Assembly (NCBI RefSeq): GCF_003268675.1
Contig: NZ_CP029378.1
Location: 1,736,001-1,800,000 of the forward strand
Reading direction: 5' to 3'
From: Streptomyces bacillaris
Lineage (GTDB): Bacteria > Actinomycetota > Actinomycetes > Streptomycetales > Streptomycetaceae
DNA length: 64,000 nucleotides
Below, piece after piece: positions 8,784 through 16,569 of the stretch; position 1 is the first letter of the stretch, and each line of letters opens with the position of its first letter. The translations under genes were made by a program, and so were the position numbers. The notes beneath the pieces are model-generated. The model saw only the letters and a program-made list of their open reading frames with translations. It was not told where the DNA came from and did not search any database.

Positions 8784-8801
8784 CCCACCCGTTCGGGTGG
8801 G
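8784..8801. terminator. Short hairpin, possible terminator
   Basis: CCCACCC and GGGTGGG pair around a GTTC loop. It lies 36 bases after the small DUF6207-like frame and before the convergent Rhs cassette; assignment as a terminator is a guess. Confidence 0.35.
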
Positions 8802-8964
8802 GTGCTGGTGGTTGTTTCCGGCGCGTAACCGGGCATCCCAGGAGAAGGCCCTCACCAGCAGGCGCGGGCCTTCCACGTCCGAACCCTGGATGTCTGGCCT
8901 ATCCACTTTCAAGAATTACAGGAACGATTCCAGGGTCTTCGCCGCGAAGCTAACGCTTGACGGC

Positions 8965-9147
8965 CTACGGCTTGAGAATCGCTATGACAAATCCGCTGAG
9001 AGCTCCAGCTCCTCCGAAAACGAGGGCCGTCTGCCAGAGCGCTCCGTCGAACAGGCCGAGCAGTGCGGCAAGCATTCCCATAGCGCTTGCTATCGCGGCC
9101 GTTCCAAGGACGAGCGGAACGGATTTTCGCCATCCACCACTATCCAT
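8965..9147 (-). CDS. Two-TM small membrane protein, putative immunity partner of the orphan Rhs tip, 60 aa
   Basis: A 60-residue frame from ATG 9147 with a clear AGCAGGAGAAGC ribosome binding site. After a short polar start (MDSGGWRKS) it has two hydrophobic segments, about residues 10-30 and 38-57, and ends in LKP. It begins 17 bases after the end of the orphan Rhs tip, the position immunity genes occupy in polymorphic toxin systems. The full-length Rhs gene nearby is followed in the same way by a different 61-residue two-TM protein. The immunity role is inferred from position, size and the hydrophobic nature of the adjacent tip; no family was recognised. The strong ribosome site argues that it is expressed. 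Confidence 0.65.
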   Translation of the reverse strand: MDSGGWRKSVPLVLGTAAIASAMGMLAALLGLFDGALWQTALVFGGAGALSGFVIAILKP

Positions 9148-9164
9148 GCTTCTCCTGCTCCGAG

Positions 9165-9752
9165 TTACCGGAATACGGCAGATCCGAGCGGTCCGACCAG
9201 ACCGGCGAGCGCACCTCCCAGAGCCCTGTTTTCGCGCTCGGCCGGGGTGCCGCCGGCGATAGCTGCTCCTACACCACCTGCGCCAGCCCCCCACAAGGCG
9301 GCAGTCACTGCACCCGCAGCTATGCAACCGACGCCAGCGGTGCCTGCACACGCAACCGCAACCGTCGCTACGGCTACGCCCCCTGCGAGCGTGCCAGCCA
9401 CTATTCCGACGCTGTCGGCAAAGCTGAGGAGCCCGGACGGGTCGATGGTGTTGACGGGGTCGCCTGCGGCGTAGAGGTAGGGGTTCTTTTCCTGGCCGGA
9501 GGGGTCGGGGGTGGTGAAGCGGCCGATGTTGGGGTCGTAGTAGCGGGCCGCGAAGTGGTAGAGGCCGGTGGGGTCCTGGTAGCCGCCGGCGAAGCGGTAG
9601 GGCTGGAGGACCTGTTCGGTGGTGGTGGCGCGTTGGACGCCGCGGGGGCTATACCCGTAGGTGTTGACCTTCGTGCCCGCCTCGTCGGCCAGGGCCACGA
9701 CGCTGCCGAGTGCGTCGGTCAAGTAGTAGGGGTTGTTGCCCCCGCGGGTCAT
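9165..9752 (-). pseudogene. Orphan Rhs core end plus variable C-terminal tip (silent cassette)
   Basis: From Met 9752 (MTRGGNNPYYLTDALG...) about 105 residues match the end of the Rhs core of the neighbouring full-length gene, including FAARYYDPNIGRFTTPDPSG and the closing DPVNTIDPSG. The following roughly 90 residues are unrelated to the neighbour's tip: a glycine/alanine-rich hydrophobic run from LLSFADSVGIVAG to GPLGSAVFR with several potential membrane segments. The frame is open upstream to 9857, but that part reads through a terminator hairpin and is not Rhs-like. There is no secretion signal, so it should not work alone. It looks like a displaced toxin tip awaiting recombination. Confidence 0.75.
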
Positions 9753-9769
9753 GGAGTTCAGCCTGCCCC
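9439..9769 (-). repeat. Direct repeat shared with the full-length Rhs gene (copy 1)
   Basis: These about 330 bases align without gaps to 10268-10598 (constant offset of 829) at roughly 90% identity by eye. They encode the same Rhs core end. Identity stops abruptly at the core-tip junction on one side and just after MTRGG/LNSM on the other. Confidence 0.9.
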
Positions 9770-9807
9770 TCGGTATACCGCTGAGTCGGCATGAATTACC
9801 TTTTACG

Positions 9808-9843
9808 CCACAAGGGCCCGTCCGGAAGGGAGGGCCCTTGTGG
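9808..9843 (-). terminator. Terminator of the Rhs operon
   Basis: A perfect 12-bp stem (CCACAAGGGCCC pairing with GGGCCCTTGTGG) with a 12-base loop, 45 bases beyond the stop codon of the small membrane protein gene ending at 9888. It separates the complete Rhs/partner pair from the orphan cassette. Confidence 0.75.
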
Positions 9844-9887
9844 CAGGATACAGCCACTGGACTATCTGCGAAATGAGACCTGTAGCC

Positions 9888-10073
9888 TCACTTTTTCAGC
9901 ATTGACCGAGCCTTGTAGAAGGCTAGGCCGATGGCAATTGCCCCGCCGACGATCATTGCTGCGGTACGAAATCCAGGGTGAGCGTCACCCGCGATGACGC
10001 TCACAACTACCGAGGCGACGAGAAGAAGAACCGCCAAGGGGACGTAGAAGGGCTGGGCGCCTTGCTCGGTCAT
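9888..10073 (-). CDS. Two-TM small membrane protein, putative immunity partner of the Rhs protein, 61 aa
   Basis: A 61-residue protein (MTEQGAQPFYVPLAVLLLVA...) with two hydrophobic segments, about residues 10-29 and 37-53, and a basic tail (FYKARSMLKK) suggesting both ends in the cytoplasm. It starts 19 bases after the Rhs stop codon with a GAAGGGAAGA-type ribosome site, so it is cotranscribed and probably translationally linked. Size, topology and position match the protein behind the orphan tip, while the sequences differ, as expected for specific immunity proteins to different tips. No family was recognised; the role is inferred. Confidence 0.65.
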   Translation of the reverse strand: MTEQGAQPFYVPLAVLLLVASVVVSVIAGDAHPGFRTAAMIVGGAIAIGLAFYKARSMLKK

Positions 10074-10092
10074 ATCGTCTTCCCTTCATCCG

Positions 10093-13000
10093 TCAGCAAT
10101 TCTCTGAGAATCCGCATCCAACCGCCACAGCCAGTCCCGTCTGAGCCCCAACAAGTCCCACGGCAGTAAGGACTGTCAGAGACGCGCCACCTGTAGGGAC
10201 AGCAGCCGCCAAACCGACGACGGCGATCGTGGTAGTGATGGTGTCCATGACCGACCACAGTCCGGTGGGGTCGATGGTGTTGACGGGGTCGCCTGCGGCG
10301 TAGAGGTAGGGGTTCTTTTCGAGGCCGGAGGGGTCGGGGGTGGTGAAGCGGCCGATGTTGGGGTCGTAGTAGCGGGCGGCGAAGTGATAGAGCCCGGTGG
10401 TGTCCTGGTAGCCGCCGGCGAAGCGGTACGGCTGCGGTATCTGCTCGCTCGTGCCCGCACGCTGGACGCCGCGCGGGCTGTAGGCGTACGTGTTGACCTT
10501 CGTGCCCGCTTCGTCGGCCAGGGCGACGACACTGCCGAGTGCGTCGGTCAGGTAGTAGTGGTTCTTGCCCCCGCGGGTCATGGAGTTCAGCGTGCCCCCG
10601 GGTTCGCGGTTGAATCCGGTGTCCACTCCGGCCGTCGATGTGGCGGAGAGGCCGAGGGGTCCGTTGTGGAAGAAGGTGTCGCCGAGCTTGATGCGCTCGG
10701 ACTGGTCGGTCGAGCCGTACTGGCCCGCATAGGTCTTACCGCCGGTGGTGATCGACGTCATCTGCGAGTAGTCCGACCACGTGACCCCAGTGCGGGTGGA
10801 CTCGGGGGTGGAAGCGCCGGCCGTTTCGTTGCCGATCTGGTCGTAGGACCAGTTGGTGGTGGAGCCGTTCTTCGCGGTGATCTGCTGGGCGTCGTTGATC
10901 GTGTAGGTGGTGCCGCGCGGGCAGCCCTTGTCCACGCCCTGCGAGGTGAGGTTCCCGGCGAGGTCGTAGCAGTACTGCCAGGAGGAGTTGAGCGTTGCGC
11001 CCTTGTTCTCCGCCGCGTAGGAGAAGCGGCCGGCGCTGTCGTACTCGTAGCTCGTCTTCGTCCCGGCGACCGCGTCTGTGGTGGTGCGGATCTTGGTCCC
11101 GTCGGTCGCCCCGCCGCTTCCGTAGCCGTAGGTGTAGGCGAGGTCGACCAGGGTGCCCTTGGGGCTGGTGGCCTTGATCTTCTCCGGGCGGCCGGACTTG
11201 TCCGGCGTGACTGTCTGCACGGTGTTGCCGGGGTAGGTGGTCGTGGTGCGGACGTCGTTCTTGTTGTACGCGTACTTCGTGACCTCGCCCGTCGGGTCCT
11301 TCAGCTCGGTGAGCTTGTTGACCTTGTTCCAGGTGTAGCCGGTCAGGCCGGCGGGGTCCTGGTAGGTGTCGACGTTGCCCGCGGGGGTGTAGGCCAGGAC
11401 GGTCTGCGAGCCGTTCTGGAGGGTGCGGACCGTCTCCCGGGAGAGCGGGTCGAAGGCGTACTTGATCACACCCGTGCCGTCGGAGCGGAGGGTGAGGTTG
11501 CCGTCAGCGTCGTACTCGTAGCTGACCGTCTGGTAGTTGGAGGAGTCGACCTTCTTGACCCGGTCGCGATGGTCGTAGGTGTAGAGGGTGGTGATGCCGC
11601 GGGCGTCCCTGGCCGAGGAGATCCGGCCGAGGTCGTCGTAGGTGTAGGTGGTGGTGCCCAGCGGTGCCGGGGCCTTGACCGTCTTGAGGTTGCCCTTGGC
11701 GTCGTAGGTGAAGGTGGTGGCGACCGACTTGGACGCGGTCATCTTCGTGGTGACCTTGCAGACCTGGCCTTCGAACCCGCCGCAGGTCGGGGTGGCGGGG
11801 TTGTACTCGAAGGACTGGTTGCCGCCGCCCGTGCCCTGGACCGCGACGGACCTGGTGTTGCCGGCCGTGTCATAGGTGTAGTCGGTCTTCTCGCCGTCCG
11901 CCGTCGTCGACCGGCCGGGCAGGTCGGTGCCCGCGATCGTCTGGTAGCCCGTCACACTCGCCGTCGCGCCGGTGGGGAGGGTGGAGCCGGTGGGGTTGTT
12001 GCGGGCGTCCCACCCGTACGTGGTGACGTTGCCGCCCACGCCGCCGGTGCCCATGGCGTCGGTGGCCTCTTGCACGTTGTTGTTCGCGTCGTACTTCCTG
12101 GAACGCGACCGCTCCAGAGCATCGGTGACCTTCGTGACACGGCCGTCCGCGTCGTGCTCGTACGTCGTCGCGTGGTTCTCGGGGTCGGTGACCGTGGTGG
12201 TGCCGGCGTCGTCGAACGAGGCGGCGGAGTACGCGTAGGTCCAGGTCGGGCCCGTGTGCCCGGAGCCGTTCAGTTCGGTGGCGCGGAGCATCGAGGTGAC
12301 GCGGTTCTCACCGTCGTAGGTGAAGACCGTCACCCGCCCCTCCGGGGTGGTGATCTTCGTCAGACGGTCCGAGGAGTCGTAGCCGAACACCGTGGCCTTG
12401 CCCTCGGTGTCCGTCGTCTTCACCAGACGGTCGTCCCCGTCGAGGTCGAAGACGGCGGTGCGGCCCGTGTGGTCCTTGGCCTGCCACTGGTTCGGATACG
12501 TCTTGACCAGGTCCACCCAACGCCCGGAACGGGTTTCGGTGAGCTTGAAGCCCTTGTGCTCATCGCCCTCGTCGTGCTGCGTGACGGTGATGGCCCCCTT
12601 GTTGCGGTCGGTGACCTTCGTCAGCGTGCCGTGCTGGTCGTAGGTGTCCTTGGAGCCGGACCTGCGGTCGGTCAGCGTGTGGGTGCCGTCCGCGTTCTTC
12701 CTCAGGTCCTTGGAGTAGCCCTTCGGCGTGCTGAAGCTTCCGTCGGCGTTCTTCGTGAAGGACGCCGCGTCCCCGGTGGCGCCGAAGAGCACCACTTCGT
12801 TCGCGTAGAGCGAGAGGTAGCGCTCGTACTCCTGCCACCACCGCTGCGACACCTTGCCCCACGGGGCGTCCAACGAGTTGTAGGTACGGGCCAGCCGCAG
12901 CTTCTGCCCTACGCCGGCGACGTCGAAGTCGGTCGCGGCGAGCATGAGGTTGCCGTTGGACAGGTCGATCCTCGCCACCAGCGAGTCCGTGACCCGGACA

Positions 13001-13395
13001 TCGGAGAACTGGTGCCAGGGCACCGCCCCCTGACCCCGCGGCACCCAACTGCGCACGGCCGCCGAACGAGCCGCCGACGACGAGGTGCTCTCGCCGGTCT
13101 TGGCCCGCTCCTTCTGCGCGGCCCGCCAGGCGGCCTCTGCCGCCGACGGAACGGGCTCCTCGACGTTGGCCGGCGGCCTGTTGGCTCCGACTTTGACCGG
13201 CGGTACGGATTCCGGATCGACCTTCTTGCCCCAGACAGACACCGCAGTCGGAGCTGAGGCCGGGTCCTCACCCGGCGCGGCCAGCGCCGGCAGCGCGGAA
13301 GCACCCAAAGCGGCCACCACCAAGGCCGCCGTCAAAGCACCTCTGCGAGATGTACGGGCACGCCGAAACGGCGTGCCGGAAGCACGCGAAACCAT
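10093..13395 (-). CDS. Secreted Rhs/YD-repeat protein with hydrophobic C-terminal tip, 1100 aa
   Basis: Exported polymorphic-toxin-like protein. The N-terminus (MVSRASGTPFRRARTSRRG followed by a hydrophobic stretch ending ALAAPG) is a signal peptide with twin arginines. Residues about 130-180 carry the FSDVRVTDSLVARIDLSNGN region that precedes YD repeats. Numerous YD repeats (YDxxGRxxxxT) fill about 180-950, and the core ends at about 1010-1043 with ARYYDPNIGRFTTPDPSG and DPVNTIDPTG. The variable tip is only about 57 residues and mostly hydrophobic (SVMDTITTTIAVVGLAAAVP, a Gly/Ala-rich second segment, and a Cys-containing end), so membrane insertion rather than nuclease activity is suggested. 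ATG 13395 follows GGGGGG. The downstream 61-residue protein is the likely immunity partner. Confidence 0.9.
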   Translation of the reverse strand: MVSRASGTPFRRARTSRRGALTAALVVAALGASALPALAAPGEDPASAPTAVSVWGKKVDPESVPPVKVGANRPPANVEEPVPSAAEAAWRAAQKERAKTGESTSSSAARSAAVRSWVPRGQGAVPWHQFSDVRVTDSLVARIDLSNGNLMLAATDFDVAGVGQKLRLARTYNSLDAPWGKVSQRWWQEYERYLSLYANEVVLFGATGDAASFTKNADGSFSTPKGYSKDLRKNADGTHTLTDRRSGSKDTYDQHGTLTKVTDRNKGAITVTQHDEGDEHKGFKLTETRSGRWVDLVKTYPNQWQAKDHTGRTAVFDLDGDDRLVKTTDTEGKATVFGYDSSDRLTKITTPEGRVTVFTYDGENRVTSMLRATELNGSGHTGPTWTYAYSAASFDDAGTTTVTDPENHATTYEHDADGRVTKVTDALERSRSRKYDANNNVQEATDAMGTGGVGGNVTTYGWDARNNPTGSTLPTGATASVTGYQTIAGTDLPGRSTTADGEKTDYTYDTAGNTRSVAVQGTGGGNQSFEYNPATPTCGGFEGQVCKVTTKMTASKSVATTFTYDAKGNLKTVKAPAPLGTTTYTYDDLGRISSARDARGITTLYTYDHRDRVKKVDSSNYQTVSYEYDADGNLTLRSDGTGVIKYAFDPLSRETVRTLQNGSQTVLAYTPAGNVDTYQDPAGLTGYTWNKVNKLTELKDPTGEVTKYAYNKNDVRTTTTYPGNTVQTVTPDKSGRPEKIKATSPKGTLVDLAYTYGYGSGGATDGTKIRTTTDAVAGTKTSYEYDSAGRFSYAAENKGATLNSSWQYCYDLAGNLTSQGVDKGCPRGTTYTINDAQQITAKNGSTTNWSYDQIGNETAGASTPESTRTGVTWSDYSQMTSITTGGKTYAGQYGSTDQSERIKLGDTFFHNGPLGLSATSTAGVDTGFNREPGGTLNSMTRGGKNHYYLTDALGSVVALADEAGTKVNTYAYSPRGVQRAGTSEQIPQPYRFAGGYQDTTGLYHFAARYYDPNIGRFTTPDPSGLEKNPYLYAAGDPVNTIDPTGLWSVMDTITTTIAVVGLAAAVPTGGASLTVLTAVGLVGAQTGLAVAVGCGFSENC
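10268..10598 (-). repeat. Direct repeat shared with the orphan Rhs tip (copy 2)
   Basis: Same segment as 9439-9769; see that entry. It encodes the conserved end of the Rhs core immediately before the variable tip. Confidence 0.9.
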
Positions 13396-13757
13396 GCGAT
13401 CCCCCCACGGGATGTGTAGGCACGGTGGCCTCCCCGGGCCACCGGAAGCCCACACGCTGCCACGCTCCCTTCACGCGACACGAACACGTTCCCGAGCACA
13501 AACACGTAAACGTGCCAGATCAAGCCGACTTGATTGCCCCTGTTCCTCCTGGAGTGTCATCCACCATTCCCTCTCTTGCCCTATGGCAACAGTTTCTGCA
13601 TCAAAGAAACCGGGCCGAAACCCGACCAGCGAAACACCCCCTGCGCTGACGGAATCTGCTCCGCGAGCTGCCTGCAGGGTGAGCTCTTCCCGGTCACCCA
13701 TTGCTGGGGTTGGGGTGAAGATACGGGTCGCCCCGCCCCGTGAGAATCAGAAGTAAG
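13396..13757. promoter_or_regulatory. Upstream region of the Rhs gene with operator-like repeats
   Basis: About 360 bases without a gene, less GC-rich than the surroundings. Two small inverted repeats stand out: CACGTAAACGTG (13504-13515) and ATCAAGCCGACTTGAT (13520-13535). They lie 4 bases apart and about 110-140 bases upstream of the Rhs start, where an operator would be expected. No promoter hexamers can be called with confidence. The right end merges into the Ku relic. Confidence 0.4.
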
Positions 13758-14072
13758 ACCACGACGTCCAATTCCACCGGGTGCACCTTGCGGACATGGG
13801 CCAGGTCCGGACGCGGAAGGTCTGCGAGCTCGACGGCCAGGTCGTCTCCCAGGAGGAGATCGGCAAGGGGTACGAGATCGCGAAGGACCAGACGGCCCCG
13901 GTGACGGACGAGGAGCTCGAGCAGATGCCGCTGCCGACGGCGAAAGCGATCGAGATCGCCGCGTTCGTCGACGCCGACACGATCGACCCGGTCCGCATCA
14001 GCGACTCCTACTACCTGGCCGCCGACGGACAGGTAGCCGCCAAGCCCTACACCCTGCTCCGGGCTGACGGTG
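13758..14072 (+). pseudogene. Internal fragment of a Ku DNA-end-binding protein
   Basis: Just after an in-frame TAA (13755-13757) the sequence reads DHDVQFHRVHLADMGQVRTR and continues through KVCELDGQVVSQEEIGKGYE, PVTDEELEQMPLPTAKAIEI, DADTIDPVRISDSYYLAADG and VAAKPYTLLR. This is unmistakably the middle of bacterial Ku (residues about 25-130 of a roughly 300-residue protein). The N-terminus is missing, and after YTLLR the frame degenerates into non-family sequence, so the C-terminal half is lost as well. A GTG at 13781 would open a long frame, but its second half is an arginine-rich shadow. A relic of a non-homologous end-joining gene. Confidence 0.85.
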
Positions 14073-14271
14073 ACGTAGCCGGCCGGGCGGTCGGCGGACC
14101 CTTCGTCAGGATGCGGCCCGTAAAGAGCTTCAGGTCCACGGAGGCCTCTGGCCGCAGAGGTGCAGCGGCGGCGATGTCGCGCGCGGCGCCCCGGGTGCCC
14201 GGGGGCCTACACGGGGACTTGCCTTCAGGTAGCGCTTGCCCATCCCAAGATCGAGTGAAGTTACTCATCGG

Positions 14272-15447
14272 TCACCCGGTCTGTCCAGAGTCCGAATCTG
14301 TGATCCAGCGCCCTTCGGCGGAGTCGTGCACATACGCGGGCCTCCCTTTGGCCCCGCTCGTGCGGAACGGCTTCCCGCCGTCCGTGATCCGCACCGTCCC
14401 CGTACGGCCCCCGGCACTCCACTCCAGCTCCAGGTACCAGCGGCAGTCGCAGGCCGCCGTCCGCGCGAAGACCAGCAGTTCCTCGGGGTCGGATGAGGTG
14501 ACTTTGTACGGGAAGGAGACGGCCGGAATCTTCCTGACCTCGGCGCCGGAGGCGTCAAGGCCGTCGACGGGCCTCGCGAGCGGGCGCGGCCGGTCGAGGT
14601 CCACGGCGAAGTGGCGCGGGGTCACGGCGCCGCCACAGCCGTCGTCCATCCGGTACGCGTTCCACAGCAGCGGCGCGGCGCGGTCGACCACGCGGACATG
14701 CAGGGCATGAAGGACGACAGCGTCGGACTGCGACCGGCCCTGGACCGTGATCCGCACCAGCGCCTCCCCGCCGTGCACGGCACCGTGCGTCCCGGCCCAC
14801 GCCCCGGCGTCGGCCGCAACCGGCGGCGCGGCAACCGCGCGGGGGGCGAGGTAGGTGTGCCCGCAGCCGCCCTCCCAGAGCTGGGAACCGATGCTCCAGG
14901 TGAAGGGGAGAGAGGCTGCCGTCCGCTCCGGAGGGGGCGAAGCGGGAGCGGGGGCGGAAGCCCTACGGGTGGGGTGGCCGAGCAGGGCGGCGAGGGCGAG
15001 CACGACGAGGGCGACGGCGGCGGTGACGAGGAGGGGAGCGGGGGCGCCTCGACGGGGGCGGGCGCGGGGCGCCTCCGGCGCAGACAGGTCCGGGGCGGAC
15101 GGGTCCGGGGCCTGGTTCCGGCGGGACGGTTCCGGGTTCGATTCCTGCGCGGCCGACATGGCCGGCACAGGCGGGGGCGCGGGCGAGGCCGCCCGGCGGC
15201 GGGCGCGCTCCGCCTCCGTCCAGGCCGCCTGCAGAGCCCGCCGTTCCTCCTCGTTGGCCCCGCACAGCCGGGCGAGGCGGTCGATCACGGCGAACTCCTC
15301 CGGGACGGTCGCGCCCGAGCAGTAGCGGTGGAGGGTGGACGCGCTGACGCTCAGCCGCCGGCCCAGCGCCTCGTAACTCCTCCCGTCCCGCGCCTTCAGC
15401 GTGCGCACGAGCCCCGCGAACTCATCGACGGCGGCGTCCTTCGGCAT
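14272..15447 (-). CDS. Membrane-anchored XRE-type regulator with extracytoplasmic domain, 391 aa
   Basis: Residues about 8-65 form a helix-turn-helix of the XRE type found in streptomycetes (FAGLVRTLKARDGRSYEALG, then LSVSASTLHRYCSG and FAVIDRLARLCGA). A Pro/Ser/Arg-rich linker and one membrane segment near residues 137-158 (APLLVTAAVALVVLALAALL) follow. The remaining 230 residues should be extracytoplasmic; they contain cysteines in WEGGCGHTYL, DDGCGG and ACDCRW that could form disulphides. So a DNA-binding domain is tied to an outside sensor. ATG 15447 has a GAGGGGGA site; the frame extends to ATG 15474. Divergent from the secreted protein at 15627 with 179 bases between, which suggests it controls that gene. 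Confidence 0.82.
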   Translation of the reverse strand: MPKDAAVDEFAGLVRTLKARDGRSYEALGRRLSVSASTLHRYCSGATVPEEFAVIDRLARLCGANEEERRALQAAWTEAERARRRAASPAPPPVPAMSAAQESNPEPSRRNQAPDPSAPDLSAPEAPRARPRRGAPAPLLVTAAVALVVLALAALLGHPTRRASAPAPASPPPERTAASLPFTWSIGSQLWEGGCGHTYLAPRAVAAPPVAADAGAWAGTHGAVHGGEALVRITVQGRSQSDAVVLHALHVRVVDRAAPLLWNAYRMDDGCGGAVTPRHFAVDLDRPRPLARPVDGLDASGAEVRKIPAVSFPYKVTSSDPEELLVFARTAACDCRWYLELEWSAGGRTGTVRITDGGKPFRTSGAKGRPAYVHDSAEGRWITDSDSGQTG

Positions 15448-15626
15448 TCCATCCCCCTCGACCTTGTGTCCCATCCTTCACGTCCTTGCACGTCAGAGGG
15501 GGTGGAATGGTTCCTGGAATGGCTGCGGGACGGCTGGTGGGCCCGTGATCGTTGCAGTCGGCGGGCGCCGGCCCCACGCTGGTTGAGCACTGACCGAACG
15601 AACGACCCAACGGGGGATCCACCGCC

Positions 15627-16232
15627 ATGAACAAGCTCCGCACCGCACTCGCCGCCGCAGCCGCTGCCGCTCTGGGCCTCGCGGCCCTCGCCACAACCCA
15701 GGCGCAGGCCGCTCCCCAGCCCGCCTTCCTCGCCGCCTCCCAGATGCCGCCTTCGTCGACGCCGTGGAACGCCACCCAGGTCTTCACCGGCATCCCGGAG
15801 AACGGCGGCGTCCTCTGCGCCCCGTACAAGATCCCGGCGCAGAACACCCGCTACCGCGAGTTCAACACCGAGCTCGACACCAACGGCGTCCAGGTCACCA
15901 CCGTCGCCCGTACCGAGACCGACGCCGTGAAGCTGGTCGACACCCTCCGCAAGTCCCTCGCCGGCTGCGGCCCCCTGCTGGAGCAGCAGAACCCGGGCCT
16001 GCAGGCCGTCAGCGCCTCCCACGGCAAGCTCGCCGTCGAGGAGGGCGCCTGGGTCTACAGCCTGGACACCGCCGACCCGCAGATCGGCATCTCCGACATC
16101 CACCTGTTCTCCGTCGGCCGCGACGGCCGCACCGTCACTCTCGTCCGCTGGGGCCAGATGGGCGATCTCGAGGACGCCCCGCTGGCCGCCTTCCGCACCA
16201 CGACGAAGACCGCCGTCAACAAGCTTCACTGA
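15627..16232 (+). CDS. Secreted protein, 201 aa
   Basis: A typical Sec signal peptide (MNKLRTALAAAAAAALGLAA, cleavage after TTQAQA) precedes a globular domain of about 170 residues with two cysteines (GGVLCAPYK and LAGCGPLLEQ) and no membrane segment. The pattern, with TVARTETDAVKLVDTLRKSL and a C-terminal TVTLVRWGQMGD, resembles extracytoplasmic sensor-like domains found in actinobacterial lipoproteins and kinases (PknH_C-like), but I do not claim membership. CGGGGGATC lies upstream of ATG 15627. Divergently transcribed from the membrane-anchored XRE regulator, whose outside domain could sense it or its ligand (inference). Confidence 0.8.
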   Translation: MNKLRTALAAAAAAALGLAALATTQAQAAPQPAFLAASQMPPSSTPWNATQVFTGIPENGGVLCAPYKIPAQNTRYREFNTELDTNGVQVTTVARTETDAVKLVDTLRKSLAGCGPLLEQQNPGLQAVSASHGKLAVEEGAWVYSLDTADPQIGISDIHLFSVGRDGRTVTLVRWGQMGDLEDAPLAAFRTTTKTAVNKLH

Positions 16233-16253
16233 CCCGGGGGCTGACCACAGCTC

Positions 16254-16290
16254 GAGAGCGGCGCGTCCGGGTTCCGGTCGCGCCGCTCTC
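16254..16290 (+). terminator. Terminator after the secreted protein gene
   Basis: A perfect 12-bp stem (GAGAGCGGCGCG pairing with CGCGCCGCTCTC) with a 13-base loop, 22 bases after the stop codon. Confidence 0.8.
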
Positions 16291-16569
16291 GTGCCCACCT
16301 GCTCCGCCGGCGGAGCAGAGGCGCCGGACTGCTGCCGGGATTCCGCACAGCCGATGTGCGGACACCGTGCGACGAACGAACGCCGACAGGCTCAGTCGGC
16401 ACCCGGGCCCCACGCCGTACCGGTGACCAAGCGTCCGGCGACCGCGTCGGGGCCGTCGCTGATCTGAAGCGTGACCGGACTATCGGGCGTACAGGAAAGA
16501 CGCCACAGGTCCCGTCGGCCCCCTGCCGGCATGCCGGGGTCCCCGCGACCGCGACGCCGCAGGGTGCGC

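Noticed and set aside
8571..8912. Minus-strand frame of 113 codons near the DUF6207-like gene
   Set aside because: It is antisense to the DUF6207-like frame over half its length and has no ribosome site or recognisable domain.
10384..13257. 957-codon plus-strand frame opposite the Rhs gene
   Set aside because: Valine/glycine/arginine-rich antisense shadow; the minus strand encodes regular YD repeats.
13504..14072. Possibility that the frame from 13781 to 14710 is one real 309-residue gene
   Set aside because: Only its first third is Ku-like; the rest is antisense to the XRE-regulator gene and its downstream region, so the long frame is fortuitous.
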